DNA of 64,000 bases from Collinsella sp. (GTDB lineage Bacteria > Actinomycetota > Coriobacteriia > Coriobacteriales > Coriobacteriaceae): contig DXLX01000023.1 in the NCBI GenBank assembly GCA_019414515.1, positions 1 to 64,000 of the forward strand, written 5' to 3'. Shown piece after piece: positions 43,692 through 50,939 of the stretch (its first letter is position 1; each line of letters opens with the position of its first letter). The translations under genes and the position numbers were made by a program. The notes under the pieces are model-generated. The model saw only the letters and a program-made list of their open reading frames with translations, was not told where the DNA came from and did not search any database.

Positions 43692-43723
43692 ACCGTTCAC
43701 GGGCGAATAGTGACCGTTCATAG
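43692..43723 (-). promoter_or_regulatory. 21-bp-phased CGGT element upstream of lacF
   Basis: On the minus strand CTATGAACGGT, 10 bp, CCGTGAACGGT. This is the only reversed copy of the seven. A weak promoter (TTGCGC at 43738, TGTTAT at 43762) lies downstream of it. Confidence 0.7.
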
Positions 43724-43845
43724 CTCAAAATTACGTTTTGCGCTGTTCTATTTTGTTTGAATGTTATTGTTTCTGTCATACACAACGCAGCGCGTATGCC
43801 CGGACGCGATGCTCTCCATTGGTTCATATGTGAAAGGAACGCAAC

Positions 43846-44184
43846 ATGGCAACCAAAGAAGAAATCTCGATGGTTGGATTCGAGATTGTCGCATACGCAG
43901 GTGACGCCCAGACCGATCTGCTTGCAGCGCTCGATGCTGCTCGCGAGGGTGACTTTGAGAAGGCCGAGCAGCTGCACAAGGATGCCAGCGATGCGCTCAT
44001 CGGTGCCCACGACACGCAGACCAAGCTGCTTTCGCAGGAGGCCGGCGGTGGCGAGATGGAGATGACCTTCATCATGGCTCACGCTCAGGACACTCTCATG
44101 ACCACTATGATCCTGGAGAAGCAGGCCCGCTTTACCATCGATGCCTACAAGCGCATCGCTGAGCTCGAGGCCAAGCTCGCCTAA
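43846..44184 (+). CDS. lacF: PTS EIIA, lactose/cellobiose family
   Basis: 112-residue cytoplasmic phosphocarrier, all-helical trimer in the family. The phosphoryl-accepting His79 lies in FIMAHAQDTLMT, matching the HAQDHLM signature. N-terminal MVGFEIVAYAGDAQTDLLAA is also typical. It is the only lactose-type EIIA in the window, while four EIICB genes (25312, 30646, 33963, 40504) have none of their own, so it probably serves them all. Own promoter region with the CGGT element, and own terminator. Confidence 0.95.
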   Translation: MATKEEISMVGFEIVAYAGDAQTDLLAALDAAREGDFEKAEQLHKDASDALIGAHDTQTKLLSQEAGGGEMEMTFIMAHAQDTLMTTMILEKQARFTIDAYKRIAELEAKLA

Positions 44185-44211
44185 CGAGCCCTCACAACCA
44201 AGTTCCCTTCC

Positions 44212-44244
44212 AAAAGCCCTGCCGCACCCGCGACAGGGCTTTTT
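44212..44244 (+). terminator. Terminator of lacF
   Basis: AAAAGCCCTG pairs with CAGGGCTTTT, then further T residues. Confidence 0.9.
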
Positions 44245-44257
44245 CTGTCCTCCTCCA

Positions 44258-44375
44258 AGTTGCGGTGAAATAAGGACTGAATAGGGGCCGGCGGGCGCAA
44301 AACAATCCCTATTCCACCGCAACTCATCCCGAGATAGTCATTGGGGACGTTCTTAAACGACTGGTCATTGGGGAC
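44258..44375. repeat. Nested inverted repeat and GTCATTGGGGAC direct repeats
   Basis: AGTTGCGGTG (44258-44267) pairs with CACCGCAACT (44315-44324), and inside it AATAGGG (44280) pairs with CCCTATT (44307). Immediately after, GTCATTGGGGAC occurs twice, at 44337-44348 and 44364-44375. No gene is seen. The function is unknown. Confidence 0.6.
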
Positions 44376-44468
44376 AGTCTTGGTGCGCTCCGTTCGTCCT
44401 TCCGTTCGATTTTTGCTCGGTGGGTATACTTCCATCCGCAATACAGGCCGGAATGAGGAGGTATCCAA

Positions 44469-45500
44469 ATGCCGGACAACGGATTGATTCAAAAGAGAGA
44501 CGCGCACGAGATGGCTCATGGGCGTCCTGTCCAGATAACCGAGCACACGACGGTAACCGAGCTGCAGCCCAGCCTGTCCGATGTCGTGTGCGCAAACAAA
44601 AAGCTGCAGATTGGCTTTATCGTTGCGCTCGTGGTGCTGGCGCTGCTGTCGGGCTTTGTCGCTCGTCCGCATTTCGCCGATACCAAGACTTGGGACTCCA
44701 CCATCGAGGTCATCGATCAAAAGAAAGGCAACGTTTTGGCGCTCACGACCTCGTGCGTGGCGCTGTCTGCGGGCATTACCGCGCTGCCGGGTGATACGGG
44801 AACGCCGGTTGCCGAGCAGCTCGCGCAGCTTTCAGGCAACCTTGGTATCGTGCTTGCCGTGCTATACCTAGAGAAATATTTGCTCACGATTTTGTGGTCG
44901 GTAGGCCTGGGCATCTTAATCCCGTTTGCGTTGGTGCTCTTTGCGGTGTCGCTCGGCATTCACGGGCGCTGGAGCACGAGCACTGTCCTGCGCCGTGTGG
45001 CGACGCGCGTGCTGGTGGTTGCCGTGATCGGCATGGCGCTCGTGCCCGCGAGCGTATGGGTGTCGCAGAAGGTCGATGAAACGTATCGCGTAAGTATTGA
45101 GCAAGCTGAGCAAAAGGCTGCGGACGCTGCGGATGCGGCCGACGCCACGGACAAGTCAGCCGAGACCAGCTCAAAATCGAACAAGAAAAAATCCGAGACC
45201 ACGGAGTCCAAAAACGTGCTCGAGCAGTTGACTGATGGGGCCTCGAGCCTTGTTACGTCGGTGACCAGCGGCGCTAAGCAGATGACCGATGAGTTCGTGC
45301 GGCAGGTGACCGATCTGATTGAAGGCGTCATCGTGATGATCGTGACTTCGTGCGTTATCCCGCTACTGGTGCTCGTGGCGTTCCTGTGGCTGGGACACGT
45401 ACTGCTGGGGATCGATATTTCCGGCCCGGCGAACTATTTGACGGGCCGTTTTCTGAGTGCTCCGTCCAAGCACGCCAAAAAGGGCGGGCAGTCCGAGTAG
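44469..45500 (+). CDS. Multi-pass membrane protein, unknown function
   Basis: 343 residues. Hydrophobic segments are at about 47-66 (IGFIVALVVLALLSGFVA), a long stretch about 118-165 (two or three helices), about 175-197 and about 277-303. Between the last two is a Lys/Ser/Ala-rich coiled region (about 205-245: EQAEQKAADAADAADATDKS). An excellent GAGGAGG RBS sets ATG 44469. I do not recognise the family. It sits between lacF and lacAB, but both neighbours are separated by terminators. Confidence 0.7.
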   Translation: MPDNGLIQKRDAHEMAHGRPVQITEHTTVTELQPSLSDVVCANKKLQIGFIVALVVLALLSGFVARPHFADTKTWDSTIEVIDQKKGNVLALTTSCVALSAGITALPGDTGTPVAEQLAQLSGNLGIVLAVLYLEKYLLTILWSVGLGILIPFALVLFAVSLGIHGRWSTSTVLRRVATRVLVVAVIGMALVPASVWVSQKVDETYRVSIEQAEQKAADAADAADATDKSAETSSKSNKKKSETTESKNVLEQLTDGASSLVTSVTSGAKQMTDEFVRQVTDLIEGVIVMIVTSCVIPLLVLVAFLWLGHVLLGIDISGPANYLTGRFLSAPSKHAKKGGQSE

Positions 45501-45534
45501 CTAAAACAGCTGTATATACCGGGGAATACCGCCG

Positions 45535-45569
45535 AAGGGCGGCCGAGACACGTTCTCGGCCGCCCTTTT
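45535..45569 (+). terminator. Terminator after the membrane protein gene
   Basis: AAGGGCGGCCGAGA pairs perfectly with TCTCGGCCGCCCTT, followed by TTGCTTG. Confidence 0.85.
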
Positions 45570-45604
45570 GCTTGTTGAACACATGGTCGCTACGTCCGTG
45601 CCCG

Positions 45605-45714
45605 GTCCAAACGGTCAGCAATCATCCGTGAACGGTATTTGTTCAAAAAAGAACAAAGATAAACAAATAGTTGTTGCAGTTACTGTTCGAATGTGTTCAA
45701 ATAAACATGAACAG
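45605..45714 (+). promoter_or_regulatory. lacAB control region: CGGT element and TGTTC palindromes
   Basis: GTCCAAACGGT, 10 bp, CCGTGAACGGT at 45605-45636 is the 21-bp-phased element. Next to it are TTTGTTC/GAACAAA (45638-45657) and CTGTTC/GAACAG (45683-45714) with extra TGTTC copies between. These TGTTC repeats resemble DeoR/LacR-type operators. The span 45501-45807 holds no gene. Confidence 0.6.
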
Positions 45715-45807
45715 TGAAGAACCGCACATTCAGATGCCCGGACCTGAACGCGATTCAACACTTCCAAACAGAAACTACGCACCTGCGTATCTCTCAAGGA
45801 GGATGTC

Positions 45808-46236
45808 ATGAGGGTTGTAATCGCTTCCGATGCCGACGGTATGTCGATGAAGGAGTCCATCAAGGAGATGCTCATCGCCGACGGTCACGAGGTCGTCGAC
45901 TATTCCGAGACCCCTGCCGCGGACTTTGTCGATTCCGCGACCGCCGTTGCCAAGGACCTGCTGGAGCACAAGGATTCCCAGGGCTTTGCATTCGATAAGT
46001 ACGGCGTCGGCTCCTATATGGCCGCCGTCAAGATCAAGGGCATGGTCGTCGCCAACATTTCCGACGAGCGCTCCGCCTACATGACCCGCGAGCACAACGG
46101 CTCGCGCATGGTCACCATGGGCCCGGGCGTTGTGGGCACCGAGGTCGCCAAGAAGATCGCCCGCGAGTTCCTGCGTGCCCAGTACGCCGGCGGCCGTCAC
46201 CAGATCCGTGTCGACATGCTCAACAAGATGGCCTAA
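45808..46236 (+). CDS. lacA: Galactose-6-phosphate isomerase subunit A
   Basis: 142 residues, RpiB/LacA/LacB superfamily. With LacB it converts galactose-6-P to tagatose-6-P. N-terminal MRVVIASDADGMSMKESIKE, central FAFDKYGVGSYMAAVKIKGM and ANISDERSAYMTREHNGSRM are LacA features; LacA lacks the catalytic Cys that LacB has. AAGGAGG precedes the ATG. lacB follows after 63 nt. Confidence 0.95.
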   Translation: MRVVIASDADGMSMKESIKEMLIADGHEVVDYSETPAADFVDSATAVAKDLLEHKDSQGFAFDKYGVGSYMAAVKIKGMVVANISDERSAYMTREHNGSRMVTMGPGVVGTEVAKKIAREFLRAQYAGGRHQIRVDMLNKMA

Positions 46237-46299
46237 CGAGAGCCACCGAGAACTCGAACTTCTACCTCAACTTGTGAATTCAGACGAAAGGACGTTCTG

Positions 46300-46824
46300 A
46301 TGAAGAAGACCATCGCAATCGGTTGCGACCATATCGTTACGGACGAGAAGATCTATCTGGCCGACCGCCTGGAGCAGGCTGGCTACAAGGTGCTCGACTG
46401 CGGCACCTACAGCCACACCCGTACGCACTATCCCATCTACGGCAAGGCCGTGGGCGAGGCTGTTGCCAGCGGCAAGGCCGACTTTGGTGTGGCCCTGTGC
46501 GGCACCGGCATCGGCATCACCAACGCCGTCAACAAGGTCCCCGGCGCTCGCTGCGCCCTGGTCCGCGACATGACCTCTGCCCTGTATGCTCGTCGCGAGC
46601 TCAACGCCAACATCGTGGGCTTTGGTGGCAAGATCACCGGCGAGTTCCTGATGGCCGATATCATGCTTGCCTTCCTGGAGGAGCCCTACGAGAAGACCCC
46701 CGAGCACGATGCCCTGATCGCCAAGATCGATGCCTGCAATAAAGCCGACGCCGAGGCTCAGGCTGACCCGCACTTCTTTGACGAGTTCCTCGAGAAGTGG
46801 GACCGCGGCGAGTACCACGACTAA
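46300..46824 (+). CDS. lacB: Galactose-6-phosphate isomerase subunit B
   Basis: 174 residues. Catalytic partner of LacA, with the conserved [18 protein letters not shown] (active-site Cys about 67) and [10 protein letters not shown] near the N-terminus, and [19 protein letters not shown]. The C-terminal [15 protein letters not shown] is typical for LacB. RBS GAAAGGA. Followed by the structured element at 46830 and then the second lacX-lacC pair. Confidence 0.95.
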   Translation: MKKTIAIGCDHIVTDEKIYLADRLEQAGYKVLDCGTYSHTRTHYPIYGKAVGEAVASGKADFGVALCGTGIGITNAVNKVPGARCALVRDMTSALYARRELNANIVGFGGKITGEFLMADIMLAFLEEPYEKTPEHDALIAKIDACNKADAEAQADPHFFDEFLEKWDRGEYHD

Positions 46825-46829
46825 GGGGT

Positions 46830-46968
46830 TCCGGCGTTCTACCGAACGCCGGACCGGCCGACGCTGCGAAGCCATCTGGCGGGCAATCTGCCGTTCAGCT
46901 TCGGCGGCATGACCAGAAGGTCAATGCCGCCTCGCTTCACGGCACCTTGCCTCGCCAGCTGACTTCTC
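46830..46968 (+). ncRNA. Candidate structured RNA element, copy 1 (downstream of lacB)
   Basis: Helix 1 TCCGGCGTTC/GAACGCCGGA (46830-46853) with a TACC loop; linker CGACGCTGCG (46859-46868); helix 2 CTGGCG (46876) / CGCCAG (46953) continuing as GGCAA (46882) / TTGCC (46947) with one bulged T; internal strands AATCTGCCGTTCAGCTTC and CTTCACGGCACC; helix 3 GGCGGCAT-GACC / GGTC-A-ATGCCGCC (46894-46931) with an AGAA loop. Copy 2 at 49070 has the same unpaired sequences but different, still complementary, helices. Both follow operon genes in the same direction. Whether it acts as RNA or as DNA hairpins is not known. Confidence 0.65.
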
Positions 46969-46980
46969 GCTGACGTTGGG

Positions 46981-47197
46981 GGTACCTGTGGGGTTACCGC
47001 TGTTGTTGCGAAGCTTTCTGGTTCAGTAAGCTGCTCCGATAACACGTTTGCTTGCTGAGCTTGTGGGCTTCGTTTTGGCGGGACCCGGTATTCTGCAGCT
47101 TTTCAATTGACGGCTCGCGTTTCTGTGAGGGGGCGCGGGCCGGTTTTCTATCAGCCCTATTGACTTGGCGTGCTGTCGTAAGAAAGGGAAGGCTCCT
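46981..47197. other. Intergenic sequence upstream of lacX copy 2
   Basis: Between the structured element and lacX copy 2. No convincing promoter, repeat or small gene was found; the short open frames on both strands look like chance. GAAAGGGAAGG just before 47198 is the lacX RBS. Confidence 0.4.
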
Positions 47198-48079
47198 ATG
47201 GAGTTTGTTCTTGATAACGGTTCTATCCGCGTAGCACTGAGCACGGCGGGCGGGTCGTTCACTTCTATTGCGGCCAACGGCCGTGAGTACCTGTGGCAGG
47301 GTGATCCGGCGGTCTGGTCGGGGCGGGCGCCCATTTGTTTCCCGATCTGCGGTGGCCTTCGTGACGGTCACGCAACGACCATGGGCGGCCGCGAGGTAAA
47401 GCTCGCCCGCCACGGCTTTGCGCGCAAACAGGAGTGGAAGCTCGAGGAACAGAGCGACAACATGGTTGCGCTGAGCCTAAGCTCTACCGACCATGCCGAG
47501 TCGCTCGAGCAGTATCCGTATCCGTTTAAGATCGTTGCTCGTTACACGATCGATTCGGAAAAGGTGGCCGTGTCGTACGAGGTGACCAATGAAGGCACCG
47601 AGGACATGCCGTTCTTTGTGGGCGGTCACCCCGGCTTTAAGTGCCCGCTCGACGAGGGCGAGTCTTATGACGATTATGAGCTTCGTTTTGAGCAGCGTGA
47701 GGCCACCGAGCTCTGTACTGCCGTTCCCTCGACGGGCCTGATTGATGTTGAGCATCGCAGCAAGAACCCGATGGTTGGCCATGACCTGCCGCTGACCCAC
47801 GAACTCTTTGACTTCGCGGAGACCATCTTTGACGTGCTCGAGAGCCGCGTGGTTACGCTGACCAAGAAGACCGAGGACAAGGGCGTGCGCCTGACGTTCC
47901 CCGATATGCCGTACCTGATTGTGTGGAGCAAGCCCGAGGGCGACTTTGTGGCTGTTGAACCGTGGGGTGGTCTGTCCACCTGCTCCGACGAGGACGATAT
48001 TCTGGAGCACAAGCGTGGCTGCCTGGTGGCCAAGCCGGGAGAGACCGTCACTCGCGGCTTTGAGATCGAGATTCTTTAA
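47198..48079 (+). CDS. Aldose 1-epimerase family protein, LacX-like (copy 2)
   Basis: 293 residues, collinear with the protein at 16429-17310 from start to stop (STAGGSFTSIAANGREYLWQ, VGGHPGFKCPLDEGESYDDY, WSKPEGDFVAVEPW). Probable hexose or hexose-phosphate mutarotase of the tagatose pathway. Here it is linked to lacA-lacB rather than to the aminosugar genes. Followed after 53 nt by lacC copy 2. Confidence 0.85.
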   Translation: MEFVLDNGSIRVALSTAGGSFTSIAANGREYLWQGDPAVWSGRAPICFPICGGLRDGHATTMGGREVKLARHGFARKQEWKLEEQSDNMVALSLSSTDHAESLEQYPYPFKIVARYTIDSEKVAVSYEVTNEGTEDMPFFVGGHPGFKCPLDEGESYDDYELRFEQREATELCTAVPSTGLIDVEHRSKNPMVGHDLPLTHELFDFAETIFDVLESRVVTLTKKTEDKGVRLTFPDMPYLIVWSKPEGDFVAVEPWGGLSTCSDEDDILEHKRGCLVAKPGETVTRGFEIEIL

Positions 48080-48132
48080 CGAGTTATCGTATGTTTGGGG
48101 CGGGTTATGCCGCCCCGGAACAGGAGTTCAAC

Positions 48133-49068
48133 ATGATTCTGACCGTTACCATGAACCCGTCGATTGATACGCGCTATCAGCTCGACAAGCTGATCATCGA
48201 CGATGTTAACCGTGTGACGCCCGAAAAGACCGCTGGCGGCAAGGGCCTCAACGTGAGCCGCGTGCTGCTGCAGCTGGGCGATGACGTGCTCGCGACCGGT
48301 CTACTCGGTGGCCATATGGGTGCCTATATGGCCGAGCTCATGGATGCCGACGGCGTCAAGAACGACTTTGTGCCCATCGCCGGTGAGACGCGCATTTGCT
48401 TGAATATTCTGCACGAGGGCAATCAGACCGAGCTGCTGGAGAGCGGCCCGCAGATCGCCCCGGCCGAGCTCGAGGCCTTTACGGCCAAGTTTGCCGAGCT
48501 TGCAGCGAAGGCGGACGTTGTGACGCTTTCGGGCTCGCTGCCGCGTGGCGTCGATGCCGGCTACTATGCCGAGCTCGTCAAGATCGCCGAGGAGGCGGGC
48601 GCCAAGGTGCTGCTCGATACCTCGGGTGCATCGCTGGAGGCCGCGCTGGAGTCCGACGCTAAGCCTGAGCTCGTAAAGCCCAACCTGACCGAGATTAACG
48701 GCCTGCTGGGTACGTCCTTTACGACCGATGATGTCGATGCCCTGCGCGAGGCGCTTGCCGCCGATGACCGTTTTGCCGGTATCCCCTGGGTTGTCGTTTC
48801 GATGGGCGCTGCCGGTTCGGTGGGCTTCCATGAGGGCCGCGCGTTCCGCGCCAAGACGCCCGCGATTGCGGCTGTGAACGCGACGGGTTCCGGTGACTCG
48901 ACCATCGCCGGCTTTGCGCATGCAATTGCTGCCGGCGCCGACGACGTCACGGTGCTCAAGACCGCCAATACCTGCGGCAAGCTTAACGCCATGGATCCCA
49001 AGACCGGCCACCTGGTCATGGATCGCTGGGACGAGATCTACAACAACGTTGAAGTAACGGAGCTTTAG
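48133..49068 (+). CDS. lacC: Tagatose-6-phosphate kinase / 1-phosphofructokinase family (copy 2)
   Basis: 311 residues, near-twin of the kinase at 17370-18305, with the same AGGKGLNVSRVLLQLG, KPNLTEINGLLGTSF and catalytic NATGSGDSTIAGF motifs. In this place it would phosphorylate the tagatose-6-P made by LacAB. CAGGAG precedes ATG 48133. The gene ends one base before the second structured element. Confidence 0.87.
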   Translation: MILTVTMNPSIDTRYQLDKLIIDDVNRVTPEKTAGGKGLNVSRVLLQLGDDVLATGLLGGHMGAYMAELMDADGVKNDFVPIAGETRICLNILHEGNQTELLESGPQIAPAELEAFTAKFAELAAKADVVTLSGSLPRGVDAGYYAELVKIAEEAGAKVLLDTSGASLEAALESDAKPELVKPNLTEINGLLGTSFTTDDVDALREALAADDRFAGIPWVVVSMGAAGSVGFHEGRAFRAKTPAIAAVNATGSGDSTIAGFAHAIAAGADDVTVLKTANTCGKLNAMDPKTGHLVMDRWDEIYNNVEVTEL

Positions 49069-49069
49069 A

Positions 49070-49208
49070 GTTACGCGGTTTTACCAAACCGCGTAACGGC
49101 TCGACGCTGCGCGGGCCGCATTTGGACAATCTGACGTTCAACTTCAAGGGCGCGACCAGAAGGTCAGCGCCCTTTCGTTTCACGTCACCTTGTCTCAAAT
49201 GCGGCCCG
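49070..49208 (+). ncRNA. Candidate structured RNA element, copy 2 (downstream of lacC)
   Basis: Helix 1 GTTACGCGGTTT/AAACCGCGTAAC (49070-49097) with a TACC loop; linker CGACGCTGCG (49102-49111); helix 2 CGGGCCGCATTTG (49112-49124) / CAAATGCGGCCCG (49196-49208) continuing as GACAA (49125) / TTGTC (49190) with one bulged T; internal strands AATCTGACGTTCAACTTC and TTTCACGTCACC; helix 3 AAGGGCGC-GACC / GGTC-A-GCGCCCTT (49146-49174) with an AGAA loop. Compare copy 1 at 46830. The lacC stop codon (49066-49068) lies 2 bases before helix 1. Confidence 0.65.
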
Positions 49209-49263
49209 CTCGCTGCCGTTGCCAAAACATCGGCGTTGTCTTGCTTCGGGAATGCGGCAGATA

Positions 49264-49303
49264 GAGACGTTCCTTTTTTGCCGGCAGTTTGGGACACTCC
49301 TTA
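49264..49303. repeat. 40-bp direct repeat flanking the DUF4143 ATPase gene, copy 1
   Basis: GACGTTCCTT then TTGCCGGCAGTTTGGGACAC and TCCTT. An almost identical stretch is at 50774-50814, on the other side of the ATPase gene, in the same orientation, with about four differences. Confidence 0.75.
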
Positions 49304-49325
49304 CGGGACACCCCCTCCACAGCGC

Positions 49326-50627
49326 CTATGCCAGCTTGTCGATTTGCCCAATCTCCCAGAGCGGAATGTTGACGAGCGTGCCCTCGTCTCTATATGCCGC
49401 TAACGATGTTCTCACGCAGCGCTCGAGCTTGAACTTCTCGCAGGCAATCCTCAGGCTCTTTGCTTTGAGGTTCTCTGCCGCCTTGACCTCGAGCGGAAGC
49501 ACGGTCCCCGCATGGTCGATGGCAAAGTCAGTCTCTGCATTGCCGGATGAGGATGACCAATACGCGGGAGTTTTGCCTTGGAGCAAAAGCTCCTGTGCGA
49601 CGTATTGCTCGGTCAGCGAGCCTTTGAACTCCGTAAAAACAGCGGGCCCGTTCAGAACAATGGCTGGCGAGAGGCCGGAGAGTGCTCCGAGGATGCCGGT
49701 ATCGATGCAGAACAGCTTGAAGCCCGAGAGATCCTCGTAGCTTGTGAGCGGTGCTCTTAGGGCGGAAACACGTGGTACCTTATGAACGATTCCATAGTCC
49801 ATGAGCCACTGGAGGCTTTCCTCAAAATCGCGTGCGCGCGCCCCGGGACGGAGCGCACCGTAGACGAACTTCTTGTTTTCCTTTGCGAGCTGGCCGGTAA
49901 GGGATTTCCAAACCAGCCTCATGCGCTCGACGATGCGGGCTGGCGCATGCTTGCCAAAATCGGATTCGTAAGCTTCGATGATTTGCTGCTGAAGCCTGCG
50001 GGCCTCGATGAAATCGTGGGAGGTGGCGAAAGCGGAGACAACTTCTGGCATGCCACCGACAACGAGGTATTCCTTGAGCAGGCGCTCGAGCTTTTCGGAA
50101 ACGTTTGCCAGCAGGTCCATGTCTGCGGCAAGGATGGTATCTGCGAGCGGATCGCCATCGACGGCACGAACGAACTCGACAAACCCCATGGGGCGCATGG
50201 TAAGCTGGTCAATCTTGCCGACGGGGAACGACTCGTTTTCGCGTCGGAGCGCGAGCCCCATATAGGAGCCGGCTGCCACGATATGGTATTCCGGCGCCAG
50301 CTCGTTGAAGTATTTGAGCGAGGTGATGCCACGCGGTGCCTCTTGGATTTCGTCGAAGATGATGAGTGTGTCTGTCGGCGTTATGGTCTGGCCGCGCAGG
50401 AGCTCTATCTGGGAGATGATGCGTTTGGGGTCAAGGCTTCCGTCGAACAGCGAACGTGCGCCCGGTTCGAGCATAAAGTCAAAACGGATGACGTTTTGAT
50501 ACTGCTGGCCTGCGAATTCGTTGAGAAGCCAGGTTTTTCCCGTCTGGCGGGCCCCCTTAAGCAGGAGGGGCTTGCGGTTTGCCCTAGATTTCCAAGCGAT
50601 GAGTTCGTCCATTAGCTGTCGCTGCAT
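49326..50627 (-). CDS. AAA ATPase with C-terminal DUF4143 nuclease-like domain
   Basis: 433 residues. Walker A in GARQTGKTWLLNEFA (about 21-35), Walker B in LIIFDEIQEAPRG (about 90), and a C-terminal DUF4143 region (about 200-400) with FTEFKGSLTEQYVAQEL and the restriction-enzyme-like ETDFAIDHAG...LPLEVKAAENLKAKSL (Asp and Glu-x-Lys of a PD-(D/E)XK-type fold). The family is common in gut bacteria in many copies and has no settled function. Upstream are three tandem 33-bp repeats; a 40-bp direct repeat flanks the whole gene. Confidence 0.9.
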   Translation of the reverse strand: MQRQLMDELIAWKSRANRKPLLLKGARQTGKTWLLNEFAGQQYQNVIRFDFMLEPGARSLFDGSLDPKRIISQIELLRGQTITPTDTLIIFDEIQEAPRGITSLKYFNELAPEYHIVAAGSYMGLALRRENESFPVGKIDQLTMRPMGFVEFVRAVDGDPLADTILAADMDLLANVSEKLERLLKEYLVVGGMPEVVSAFATSHDFIEARRLQQQIIEAYESDFGKHAPARIVERMRLVWKSLTGQLAKENKKFVYGALRPGARARDFEESLQWLMDYGIVHKVPRVSALRAPLTSYEDLSGFKLFCIDTGILGALSGLSPAIVLNGPAVFTEFKGSLTEQYVAQELLLQGKTPAYWSSSSGNAETDFAIDHAGTVLPLEVKAAENLKAKSLRIACEKFKLERCVRTSLAAYRDEGTLVNIPLWEIGQIDKLA

Positions 50628-50670
50628 ACTGCCCCCTAACGATCATGGTTAGTATAAGACCGTCTTGGTC

Positions 50671-50769
50671 TTTCCATCGAAAAATGTGGGAGTAAACCAC
50701 GTTTTTCCATCGAATAATGTGTGAGGCAACCACTTTTTTCCATCGAATAATGTGGGAGTTTAGGTCGGC
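50671..50769 (-). repeat. Three tandem 33-bp repeats upstream of the DUF4143 ATPase
   Basis: CCATCGAATAATGTG-type units begin at 50674, 50707 and 50740, exactly 33 bp apart. Each continues with KGAG and, in the first two, AACCAC followed by a T-run that leads into the next copy. They lie about 45-140 bp upstream of the ATPase start and probably bind its regulator or cover its promoter. Confidence 0.8.
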
Positions 50770-50773
50770 ACCT

Positions 50774-50814
50774 GGGGACGTTCCTTCTCTGCCGGCAGTT
50801 TGGAACACTCCTTG
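50774..50814. repeat. 40-bp direct repeat flanking the DUF4143 ATPase gene, copy 2
   Basis: GACGTTCCTTCTCTGCCGGC then AGTTTGGAACACTCCTT. Partner of 49264-49303. Confidence 0.75.
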
Positions 50815-50847
50815 TTTTGGTGCAAATTAGCTACCCTTGCATCAGAA

Positions 50848-50885
50848 AACGGCGCCCGCCGGCGATGTTGCCGGCGGGCGCCGTT
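50848..50885 (-). terminator. Terminator of galKT
   Basis: AACGGCGCCCGCCGGC and GCCGGCGGGCGCCGTT form a perfect 16-bp stem; the minus strand continues with TTC after the stem T residues. Confidence 0.85.
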
Positions 50886-50939
50886 GTCGTGTAGGTGGCT
50901 ATGTCGTGGGGGCTGCCGTTGAGCGTCCGGGTCTGTGCT

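Noticed and set aside
46839..49297. Similar short minus-strand frames in both structured elements (RQGxVKRxGxDLLV)
   Set aside because: The likeness comes from the conserved loops and linkers of the structured element. No start site or RBS is present, and the helices change in a pattern that follows base pairing, not codons.
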